The notes below the pieces were generated by a model. The model was not told where the DNA came from, ran no database searches, and saw nothing but the letters and a program-made list of their open reading frames with translations. DNA of 33,054 bases, from assembly GCA_009777915.1 (NCBI GenBank), contig WRKV01000010.1:1-33054 (forward strand), given 5' to 3'. Position numbers and translations under genes: made by a program. Below, piece by piece: positions 1-6,123 of the stretch. How positions within the stretch are numbered: position 1 is the stretch's first letter; the number at the start of each line of letters is the position of its first letter. The DNA is from Bacteroidales bacterium. Its GTDB lineage: Bacteria > Bacteroidota > Bacteroidia > Bacteroidales > P3.

Positions 1-131
1 ATATAGAGGTGATTGCTGCAGCGTTGAAAAACGTTTACGACCGCAGAAATTCAATTACCAAAGGTTTCAAAATCGTGAAAGAACAGCCGATTATGCGCCA
101 TTTCACGGTAGATTTGGAACGGGTGAACTAA
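1..131 (+). CDS. 3' end of an unidentified protein (partial)
   Basis: An open frame enters from the left edge (first full codon at 3) and ends at TAA 129-131, giving about 42 residues. The visible part looks like a helix followed by a basic, strand-rich tail (residues such as YDRRNSITKGFKIV near the middle) ending in DLERVN. I do not recognise the family, and nothing in the fragment gives a function. It converges with the FISUMP gene that ends at 441. The coding call rests on the clean in-frame run to the stop and on codon use like that of the neighbouring housekeeping genes. Confidence 0.5.
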   Translation, partial: IEVIAAALKNVYDRRNSITKGFKIVKEQPIMRHFTVDLERVN

Positions 132-158
132 AATTTTCATAGTTTTTTTTACGCTACG

Positions 159-205
159 CCCGTCATGTCGAGCGGAGCTACCATTCCCGTCATGTCGAGC
201 GGAGC
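159..205. repeat. Direct repeat of a 20-mer, spacing 27 bases
   Basis: The 20-mer cccgtcatgtcgagcggagc occurs at 159-178 and again at 186-205. The second copy runs on into a gcgaagcgaagtcgagacat segment that makes an imperfect inverted repeat with its own start. GC-rich imperfect palindromes of this kind resemble dispersed intergenic repeats of the phylum. No function can be read from it. Confidence 0.6.
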
Positions 206-252
206 GAAGCGAAGTCGAGACATCCCCTTGCTATCATTAGTCTATTTTTCTT

Positions 253-282
253 AATACTTTTTTTGCTCCCAAAAAAAGTATT
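253..282. terminator. Perfect 12-bp hairpin, likely bidirectional terminator
   Basis: The arms aatacttttttt (253-264) and aaaaaaagtatt (271-282) are exact reverse complements around the loop gctccc. The T-rich side of the stem reads as a U-tract on either strand. The hairpin lies between two convergent genes (ends at 131 and 441), where a shared terminator is expected. Confidence 0.55.
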
Positions 283-296
283 CAAAAAAACTCTTT

Positions 297-335
297 GCAG
301 GAAATATGTCGCCGCTACGCTCTGACATTTCCTGC
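297..335. repeat. Long imperfect hairpin in convergent spacer
   Basis: gcaggaaa-ta-tgtc (297-310) pairs with gacatttcctgc (324-335), leaving a 2-base bulge and a 13-base loop. There is no strong T-tract, so this is more likely a dispersed palindromic element than a terminator. Confidence 0.5.
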
Positions 336-386
336 GATAACGTATTCGCTTCGCTCATGGTTTTTTACGCTTCGCCAAATCGCATT

Positions 387-443
387 CATAAATCATAAAT
401 CATAAATGCATCGCTCCCACTAATCACTAATCACTATTCACTA
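387..443. repeat. Heptanucleotide tandem repeats at the 3' end of the FISUMP gene
   Basis: cataaat occurs three times in tandem (387-407). After a short break come cactaat twice and cactatt once (418-438), then a partial copy. The period is exactly 7 bases. The last units touch the stop codon of the FISUMP gene. The same heptamer types occur at 1838-1872 and about 10712-10763. Confidence 0.65.
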
Positions 444-1832
444 CGGCACATCCCTCACACACCGCAGGGCGAACCCGCTATTCCTAAGGCCGTTGAGCCG
501 AGGCTGCACGTTGGACGCAGTCAGGGACATGAAGAACGCACGCATGCCGAAAGACAGAAACTGGCTGGAGGACCAATAGTACGAACCCACACTCGTCAGA
601 TCGTTCGAGAACGCAGTAAAGCGGGATCCACCCCAGGTTCCGCCGTTGTTCACGGCGGCGTTACCGTCGCCGGAAGCTCCGAGGTACCACTCTATCTGAG
701 CTTCTATCGTCTTATCACTACTCGGAACCGAAGCAGGATCAGCATCACCCGTACCACCTGCCCAACGGTTATATCCCGTACCTCCCAAAGCAATATCCAA
801 GTTGATAAAATCCTGACAAGTCGGAACCCGCCAAGGCGGAGGGCAAAGCGTGGCAGCATAACGCATCACAAAACACCATGTAAAGTAGTCACCATTGAAA
901 CCATTGGTAGGTCCACAACAGTCACTCATAGCATTGGTAACGTCCGTCCCCCAAGTGGATCGTGCGTTACAGGTGCTCGTTCTTACATTGCCCGACCAAA
1001 CTTGCATAATCCCGTTGCCGGAAATAGGCCATGTTTGGGTTTCGATGTTGGCATTACCGCTCCAAGTAATTGTTCCCGGAGCCGTCACACGCACGTCAGT
1101 TCCCGATGTTGCACATCCATCGGCACCAACCCAAGGTGTGCAAGCGGGCACAACAATATGCTTTCCACTGGTGTTAGTTGTTGTAACCGTTCTGCCACAA
1201 CGATCTGTTGCCACAGCGTAGTAGTACACACCTGTTGTGTTTACAACATCACTCGGAGGTACAAAAGTGTTGCCTGTGGCACCACTCACGGCTGTTCCGC
1301 TTGCTCCGGCTGCACTGCTCGGTGTTGTGCTCGAATACCATTGTATGGTGATCGGTTGCATGCCTATGGGCTCATCTGTGAGCGTGAGCGTTGAGGGAAA
1401 AGGTATGTTTTGTGGCGTAGCTTGGTCGCTTGTAGGTGTAACCGTGCCGATGATGGGCGGTCCTGCCACGGTGATGCTACCATGTAGCAGTTCCACGCCA
1501 CAGGTATTACTCACAGTATAGTGATGGGTGCCTGCAACTGTCGGTGCTCCTTTGATAGAAACAGGTGCCGAATGCTCCCGATTCTCGGGCGGACCCGAAA
1601 CCGTGATGCCATCAGGCGTGTTGATAGACGCGAAACGCGTGCCATCCGTCCACCAGTTGATAATAAGAGTTTGTCCGATGACCGAAGGAAATTCGATCTC
1701 CTCTATCTGCTCGCCGGGGCAAAGAGTTTGATGCAAGGGTGCGTCAGGACACCATTGAGGAATTGGACAATGAGCAAAACTTTTGGTCGCAAAAGCTGCG
1801 ATAAGGATTGAGATAAAGATTGTTTTTTTCAT
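441..1832 (-). CDS. Secreted FISUMP-domain protein (Fibrobacter succinogenes major paralogous domain)
   Basis: 463 residues. Residues 1-20 form a Sec signal peptide (KK, hydrophobic core, then SFA-HC), so the protein is exported. Residues about 25-230 are Thr/Gly/Pro-rich and look like Ig-like repeats. The C-terminal ~230 residues match the FISUMP family (TIGR02145): PPPWRVPTCQDF, a Trp/Gly-rich middle, then YWSSS and a final GFALRCVR. Domains of this type have a C-type-lectin/formylglycine-generating-enzyme-like fold and sit on surface proteins; ligands are mostly unknown. The last ~150 bases of coding sequence are rich in GC-ending codons compared with neighbouring genes. On its own strand the gene is preceded by a structured RNA and a terminator (2069-1877), then 7-base tandem repeats just before the start codon. 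Whether it is cotranscribed with the RNA is an inference. Confidence 0.88.
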   Translation of the reverse strand: MKKTIFISILIAAFATKSFAHCPIPQWCPDAPLHQTLCPGEQIEEIEFPSVIGQTLIINWWTDGTRFASINTPDGITVSGPPENREHSAPVSIKGAPTVAGTHHYTVSNTCGVELLHGSITVAGPPIIGTVTPTSDQATPQNIPFPSTLTLTDEPIGMQPITIQWYSSTTPSSAAGASGTAVSGATGNTFVPPSDVVNTTGVYYYAVATDRCGRTVTTTNTSGKHIVVPACTPWVGADGCATSGTDVRVTAPGTITWSGNANIETQTWPISGNGIMQVWSGNVRTSTCNARSTWGTDVTNAMSDCCGPTNGFNGDYFTWCFVMRYAATLCPPPWRVPTCQDFINLDIALGGTGYNRWAGGTGDADPASVPSSDKTIEAQIEWYLGASGDGNAAVNNGGTWGGSRFTAFSNDLTSVGSYYWSSSQFLSFGMRAFFMSLTASNVQPRLNGLRNSGFALRCVRDVP

Positions 1833-1837
1833 GGTTA

Positions 1838-1872
1838 TTTATGATTTATGGTTTATGATTTATGATTTAGGG
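1838..1872. repeat. Heptanucleotide tandem repeat in the FISUMP gene leader
   Basis: Five 7-base units in tandem on the + strand: tttatga, tttatgg, tttatga, tttatga, tttaggg. They lie between the terminator of the upstream RNA (1877-1903) and the FISUMP start codon (1832), the spot where the ribosome would load. Changes in copy number would move the start relative to upstream signals in 7-base steps. Confidence 0.7.
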
Positions 1873-1876
1873 CAAT

Positions 1877-1903
1877 AAAAAAAACGGACTTACTCATCCG
1901 TTT
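1877..1903 (-). terminator. Intrinsic terminator closing the leader RNA
   Basis: Read on the minus strand, aaacgga (1903-1897) and tccgttt (1888-1882) pair across the loop tgagtaag, followed directly by more T residues (U8 in all). The 5' arm shares three A residues with the closing helix of the preceding rod, so the two helices compete at their junction. It lies between the RNA and the FISUMP start. Confidence 0.7.
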
Positions 1904-2069
1904 CAGAGGTTTTCGACGACCCATACAATCAAATTAAAGCAAGCCCGCTTTCGCAGGCGTTGCACTTATCCTTGATTGTATAGAAAGTGTCGAAATTTCT
2001 GAAACAAGAATTAGCAATCGCTATTTTTTATATTTTCGTTTATTTCATGGTTTGGTTTTCGATTAAAAT
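1877..2069 (-). ncRNA. Structured rod-shaped RNA, family unknown (copy 1)
   Basis: Minus-strand transcript predicted from the promoter at 2083-2076 to the terminator at 1877. Positions 2004-1901 fold into one long rod: helix tttcaga/tctgaaa (7 bp), internal loop aa/acc, helix tttcgac/gtcgaaa (7 bp), asymmetric loop actttct/gggtc, helix atacaatcaa/ttgattgtat (10 bp), a wider loop, and an apical stem (1963-1939) with a GAAA tetraloop. A small hairpin (tagc-gatt-gcta) lies just upstream of the rod, and a minimal ORF ATG-AAA-TAA lies at 2048-2040. A second RNA with the same plan lies at 30655-30927. The roughly 190-nt length and rod shape recall 6S RNA, but I cannot show that. It could equally be a cis-acting leader of the FISUMP gene. 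Confidence 0.7.
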
Positions 2070-2075
2070 GTTTTG

Positions 2076-2083
2076 CAAAGATA
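2076..2083 (-). promoter_or_regulatory. TATCTTTG -7 element for the leader RNA
   Basis: Minus-strand TATCTTTG matches the Bacteroidota TAnnTTTG consensus. A TTTG about 19 bases upstream can serve as the -33 element. The predicted start is near 2069, upstream of the mini-ORF and the rod. Confidence 0.7.
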
Positions 2084-2176
2084 CGAAAAAAAATCAACTT
2101 AACAAAATTCGGAAAATTCGTCATTAAAGTATGAGCGAAAACGATTGGTTCTGCGACACTTTGTCTTGATTTTGGT

Positions 2177-2192
2177 TTGGCACGGTTTTTGT
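2177..2192 (+). promoter_or_regulatory. Candidate sigma-54 (-24/-12) promoter of clpB
   Basis: ttggcacggtttttgt resembles the sigma-54 consensus TGGCAC-N5-TTGC, with the GG of -24 and the G of -12 correctly 12 bases apart. The final C of -12 is T here. The predicted start near 2203 leaves a leader of about 24 bases before the ATG at 2227. No good TAnnTTTG element is seen in front of this gene, unlike its neighbours. Confidence 0.45.
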
Positions 2193-2226
2193 GGTAGTAA
2201 TAATAGAATATAAATACACAAAAATT

Positions 2227-4377
2227 ATGACTACGCAAAATATGAATCAACAAAATCAAGGTAAGGCGTTGGCAAAATACGCCAAAAACTTGAATCAGCT
2301 GGCACAAAGCGGCAAGTTGGATCCTGTGATTGGTCGCGATGATGAGATCCGCCGTGTGTTGCAAATTCTTTCGCGACGAACCAAAAATAACCCTATCTTA
2401 ATTGGAGAACCGGGTGTTGGGAAAACTGCCATAGCAGAGGGTTTGGCACATCGCATCATCAGCGGAGATATTCCCGAGGATCTGAAAACCAAACAGATTT
2501 TTTCGCTGGATATGGGTGCGTTGGTTGCCGGTGCAATGTACAAAGGTGAGTTTGAAGAACGCTTGAAAAACGTGATCAAAGAAGTGATCGAGTCCGATGG
2601 CGAATACATTTTGTTTATCGATGAAATTCATACACTCGTTGGTGCAGGCGGAAGTGGCGAGGGTGCGATGGATGCCGCCAACATTCTCAAACCGGCTTTG
2701 GCACGCGGAGAACTTAGAGCCATCGGTGCTACAACGCTCAAAGAATATCAAAGATATTTTGAAAAAGATAAAGCTCTCGAACGTCGGTTTCAAATTGTGA
2801 TGATTAATGAACCCGATTTCGACGACACCGTTTCTATTCTTCGCGGCTTGAAAGAGCGTTACGAAGTGCATCACCAAGTGCGTATTCGCGATGAGGCGAT
2901 TATCGCGGCAGTCGAGCTTTCCACGCGTTATATCACAGACCGTTTTTTACCGGATAAAGCGATTGATTTGATTGACGAAGCATCTGCAAAATTGCGTTTG
3001 GAAATAAATTCCGTGCCTGAAAAATTAGACGAAATCGAACGGCGAATTCGTCAGTTGGAAATTGAGCGAGAGGCTATCAAACGTGAAAAAGATGATACCA
3101 AACTGAACAATTTGGCAGATGAAATTGCACAATTATCTTTGGATAGAGATGCAATGAAAACCAAGTGGCAAGCGGAAAAAAAGATTGTAGATGAAATTCA
3201 ACGTAACGTAAAAAATATCGAAATTTACAAATTTGAAGCCGATAAAGCCGAGCGTACCGGCGATTACGGAAAGGTTGCCGAGCTGCGTTACGGAAAAATC
3301 AAAGAGGCTGAAATTGAACTTGAAATTGCGAAAAAACAACTCTCGGAAACCGAGTCTCCTCTCATCAAGGAAGACATCGGAAGCGAGGAAATAGCCGACG
3401 TTGTAGCCCGTTGGACGGGCATTCCCGTGAGCCGAATGTTGCAAAGCGAACGTGAAAAATTGTTGCATCTTGAAGATGAATTGCACAAACGTGTGGTTGG
3501 TCAAAACGAGGCTATCTCTGCAATTTCAGACGCTATTCGCAGAAGTCGTGCAGGCTTGAGCGATGTAAAACGTCCTGTGGGCTCGTTCATTTTTATGGGT
3601 ACCACAGGTGTCGGAAAGACTGAATTGGCAAAGGCTTTAGCGGAGTATCTGTTTAACGATGAGAATGCGTTGGTGCGAATCGACATGTCGGAATATCAGG
3701 AACAACACACGGTTTCGCGTTTGATTGGTGCTCCTCCGGGATATGTTGGCTATGATGAAAGCGGACAATTGACCGAAGCGGTTCGTCGCCGTCCCTACTC
3801 TGTCGTGCTTTTGGACGAAATCGAAAAAGCACATCACGATGTTTACAACATTTTATTGCAAGTGTTGGACGATGGCAGATTGACTGATAACAAAGGGCGT
3901 GTAGCGGATTTCAAAAACACGATTATCATTATGACATCGAATATCGGATCGCTTTTAATTCAAGAAAATTACGATCAAATGAGAGAGGGTGAAGATGAAA
4001 AAACGTTTGAAAAAACGCAATCTGAAGTCCTCGAATTGCTACGCCAAACCATTCGTCCGGAGTTTTTGAATCGCATTGATGAAGTGATTATGTTTCGTCC
4101 GATTAGTCGAAATGAAATCAAAGAAATTATTAAAATTCAACTGACACATTTAGACAAATTGTTGGACAAACAAAACATTGTTTTGGAATCAAGTTCTATC
4201 GCTTTGGATTATCTCGCAAAAATTGGTTACGACCCGCAATACGGTGCCAGACCGCTGAAACGCATTATTCAAAAACGCATTATGAACGCACTTTCCAAAG
4301 AATTGTTAGCCGGAAAAATTCAACCAAATTCCACCGTGAAAATGGATGTGTTCGACGATGAATTTGTGTTTTTTTAG
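2227..4377 (+). CDS. clpB: ClpB-type AAA+ disaggregase lacking the N-terminal domain
   Basis: 716 residues from the ATG at 2227; an in-frame ATG at 2191 would start upstream of the predicted promoter start. ClpB is a hexameric ATPase that pulls polypeptides out of aggregates together with DnaK. Seen here: Walker A GEPGVGKT (60-67) in the first AAA domain, the coiled-coil middle domain (about 250-385, long as in ClpB rather than ClpC), then KRPVGSF and a second Walker A GTTGVGKT (about 458-465), and a C-terminal ClpB domain with GARPLKR. Full-length ClpB is about 860 residues; the ~140-residue N domain is replaced by a short Asn/Gln-rich lead-in ([13 protein letters not shown]). No remnant of the N domain is seen upstream, so this looks like a stable short form rather than a fresh truncation. 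Confidence 0.92.
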   Translation: MTTQNMNQQNQGKALAKYAKNLNQLAQSGKLDPVIGRDDEIRRVLQILSRRTKNNPILIGEPGVGKTAIAEGLAHRIISGDIPEDLKTKQIFSLDMGALVAGAMYKGEFEERLKNVIKEVIESDGEYILFIDEIHTLVGAGGSGEGAMDAANILKPALARGELRAIGATTLKEYQRYFEKDKALERRFQIVMINEPDFDDTVSILRGLKERYEVHHQVRIRDEAIIAAVELSTRYITDRFLPDKAIDLIDEASAKLRLEINSVPEKLDEIERRIRQLEIEREAIKREKDDTKLNNLADEIAQLSLDRDAMKTKWQAEKKIVDEIQRNVKNIEIYKFEADKAERTGDYGKVAELRYGKIKEAEIELEIAKKQLSETESPLIKEDIGSEEIADVVARWTGIPVSRMLQSEREKLLHLEDELHKRVVGQNEAISAISDAIRRSRAGLSDVKRPVGSFIFMGTTGVGKTELAKALAEYLFNDENALVRIDMSEYQEQHTVSRLIGAPPGYVGYDESGQLTEAVRRRPYSVVLLDEIEKAHHDVYNILLQVLDDGRLTDNKGRVADFKNTIIIMTSNIGSLLIQENYDQMREGEDEKTFEKTQSEVLELLRQTIRPEFLNRIDEVIMFRPISRNEIKEIIKIQLTHLDKLLDKQNIVLESSSIALDYLAKIGYDPQYGARPLKRIIQKRIMNALSKELLAGKIQPNSTVKMDVFDDEFVFF

Positions 4378-4387
4378 ATTTTGTAAG

Positions 4388-4412
4388 GGCGTTGCACACA
4401 ACGCCTTTTTTT
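4388..4412 (+). terminator. Intrinsic terminator of clpB
   Basis: ggcgttg (4388-4394) pairs with caacgcc (4399-4405) across the loop caca, followed by seven T residues on the + strand. It lies between convergent clpB and sdaA and reaches the sdaA stop codon. Confidence 0.8.
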
Positions 4413-5607
4413 AATTACAACTTTCTATCGCCAAGCCACCTTCGCTGGTTTCCTTGTAAAGACTGGGCAAATCGTGACCGGTTTCTTTCATGACACGAAC
4501 GACTTTGTCAAAACTTACCAAATGTTGTCCGTCCGACATGAGTGCGTACATATTGCAATCAAACGCACGTGTAGCCGCAAACGCACAACGTTCGATACAC
4601 GGAACCTGTACCAATCCACGCACGGGGTCGCATGTAGAGCCTAAGTGATGTTCCAATCCCATTTCCGCAGCATATTCGATTTGAAAAATACTACCGCCGA
4701 AAATCTGATTTGCCGCACCGGCAGCCATCGAGCACGCAACGCCGATTTCACCTTGACAACCCACTTCCGCACCGGAAATTGATGCGTTTTCCTTAACGAT
4801 ATTTCCTATCAATCCTGCTGTGGCTAAGGCTTTCAGAATGTTTTTGTCGGTATGTCCATGGGCTTTGTGAGCATGATAAAGTATGGCAGGTAAAACGCCG
4901 GCAGAGCCGCAAGTCGGTGCTGTTACGACTTTCCCGCAAGATGCATTTTCTTCTGCGGTTGCTAATGCGTAGGCAAATGCCATGGCTCGTCCGCGTAACG
5001 AATCTTTGTAAGCCAATGCTTTTGCGTAGTACGACGCTGCTTTCCGTTGCAATCCCAAACCTCCGGGCAACACACCATCTTGCTCCAAACCTTGTTCAAC
5101 TGTGGTCCTCATTACATCCCAAACATCTCTCAAATAGTCCCAAAAATCGGGTTGTTCGTGCATTTCAACATATTCCCAATACGTACGTCCGGTTTCGCGA
5201 CACCAATCCAAAATATCTTTCATTTTGGTGTGCGGATAAATGTTTTCTTTTTCGGTTGGTTGAGAATTATCGTCCACGATTTCTCCGCCACCAATACTGT
5301 AAACCAACCATGTTCCCAAAATCAAACCATCACCATTCAAAGCCTCGAAAAACAAGGCATTCGGATGACGTTCCTTGAATTCGGAACTCCATAAAATTTC
5401 GGTTTTTTCTTGACCTAAAATACCGTAAATCGCCACATCGGTTAAGTGCCCTTTGCCGGTCAAACTAAGACTTCCAAAAAGCGTAACCCGAAATTTTTCT
5501 GCATTCGAATACTTTGCCTTAAAAATTGTTGCAGCACGCGAAGGTCCCATAGTATGGCTGCTCGAAGGACCATTTCCGATTTTGTATAACTTTGTGATAC
5601 TTTCCAT
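4411..5607 (-). CDS. sdaA: L-serine ammonia-lyase, iron-sulfur type, single chain
   Basis: 398 residues from the ATG at 5607. It converts L-serine to pyruvate and ammonia in the cytoplasm with a [4Fe-4S] cluster. Motifs: GPSSSHTMGPSRAA near the N-terminus (serine dehydratase beta domain), CGSAGVLPA, GCQGEIGVACSMAAGA, and the cluster cysteines in STCDPVRG and PCIERC. The protein ends ESCN, and a cysteine next to the C-terminus is the tail-in-mouth iron ligand described for this family. An upstream in-frame ATG at 5643 would add 12 residues, but lies upstream of the predicted start (about 5634) set by a minus-strand TAATTTTG at 5648-5641. The promoter overlaps the divergent tadA promoter. Confidence 0.93.
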   Translation of the reverse strand: MESITKLYKIGNGPSSSHTMGPSRAATIFKAKYSNAEKFRVTLFGSLSLTGKGHLTDVAIYGILGQEKTEILWSSEFKERHPNALFFEALNGDGLILGTWLVYSIGGGEIVDDNSQPTEKENIYPHTKMKDILDWCRETGRTYWEYVEMHEQPDFWDYLRDVWDVMRTTVEQGLEQDGVLPGGLGLQRKAASYYAKALAYKDSLRGRAMAFAYALATAEENASCGKVVTAPTCGSAGVLPAILYHAHKAHGHTDKNILKALATAGLIGNIVKENASISGAEVGCQGEIGVACSMAAGAANQIFGGSIFQIEYAAEMGLEHHLGSTCDPVRGLVQVPCIERCAFAATRAFDCNMYALMSDGQHLVSFDKVVRVMKETGHDLPSLYKETSEGGLAIESCN

Positions 5608-5616
5608 TTTTTTTTG

Positions 5617-5624
5617 TATCTTTG
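5617..5624 (+). promoter_or_regulatory. TATCTTTG -7 element of tadA
   Basis: A consensus TAnnTTTG lies 33 bases before the tadA ATG, with a predicted start near 5632. It sits inside the sdaA leader, and a minus-strand TAATTTTG (5648-5641) lies inside the tadA leader. The two divergent promoters therefore interlock. Confidence 0.65.
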
Positions 5625-5640
5625 TAAAAATTTTATGTGA

Positions 5641-5648
5641 CAAAATTA
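5641..5648 (-). promoter_or_regulatory. TAATTTTG -7 element of sdaA
   Basis: Minus-strand TAATTTTG fits TAnnTTTG and lies 34 bases before the chosen sdaA start at 5607. Its predicted start near 5634 rules out the longer ORF start at 5643. Confidence 0.55.
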
Positions 5649-5656
5649 CAAAAAAA

Positions 5657-6106
5657 ATGACAGAAAAGCAAATTTTTTCCGATGAATATTTTATGAATGA
5701 GGCATTGAAAGAGGCTCAAAAAGCCGCCGCCTTAGATGAAGTGCCGGTTGGTGCAATCATGGTGTGTAAAAACAAAATTATTGCGAGAGCACATAATCTG
5801 ACCGAACGTTTGAATGATGTTACCGCTCATGCGGAAATGCAAGTGTTTACAATGGCTTCGAATTATATTGGTGGAAAATACTTAGATGCATGTACGTTGT
5901 ATGTAACGCTCGAACCTTGCGTCATGTGTGCCGGTGCAGCATTTTGGACACAATTGGGAAAATTGGTTTATGGAGCTTCAGATACCAAACGTGGCTATTC
6001 TCGTGTAACCTCGTCCGTTTTACATCCCAAAACTGTTGTTGTTTCAGGAGTTTTGGAAGAACCTTGCGGCAAGATTGTTTCGGATTTTTTCAAAAATAAG
6101 AGATAA
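5657..6106 (+). CDS. tadA: tRNA-specific adenosine deaminase
   Basis: 149 residues. TadA converts A34 to inosine in the anticodon wobble position, as in tRNA-Arg(ACG). The zinc/catalytic motif is HAE (His58, Glu60) with PCVMC (Cys88 and Cys91), and the length is normal for the family. The open frame continues 204 bases upstream, but the promoter at 5617-5624 and the good ATG at 5657 set this start. It is divergent from sdaA and convergent with the helicase gene that ends at 6124. Confidence 0.93.
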   Translation: MTEKQIFSDEYFMNEALKEAQKAAALDEVPVGAIMVCKNKIIARAHNLTERLNDVTAHAEMQVFTMASNYIGGKYLDACTLYVTLEPCVMCAGAAFWTQLGKLVYGASDTKRGYSRVTSSVLHPKTVVVSGVLEEPCGKIVSDFFKNKR

Positions 6107-6123
6107 CCAATAGAATTTAAAAC

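Larger units (their letters stand above)
132..440. other. Convergent intergenic spacer rich in repeats and hairpins
   Basis: No gene is visible in this 309-base spacer between two convergent genes. It holds a 20-base direct repeat (159-178 and 186-205), a perfect 12-bp hairpin (253-282), a second long hairpin (297-335) and a run of 7-base tandem repeats (387-443) reaching the FISUMP stop codon. These are listed separately. The T/A-rich hairpin could terminate transcription from both sides. Confidence 0.6.

Noticed and set aside
895..1811. Several overlapping + strand open frames (60-130 residues) opposite the FISUMP gene
   Set aside because: They are antisense shadows of the FISUMP frame, have low-complexity Cys/Val-rich translations and no promoter or family match.
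1880..1925. Hammerhead ribozyme core (minus strand ctgaaac…gatgag)
   Set aside because: The order of conserved pieces is wrong and the cleavage-site helix is missing; the bases belong to the rod closing helix and the terminator hairpin, and the second RNA lacks them.
1877..2069. SRP (4.5S) RNA
   Set aside because: The conserved apical GGAA loop and the AGCAGCC internal-loop motif are absent; the apical loop is GAAA on an unrelated stem.
5608..5643. Upstream start for sdaA adding 12 residues
   Set aside because: The predicted promoter start lies at about 5634, downstream of that ATG, and the family motif begins right after the internal ATG.
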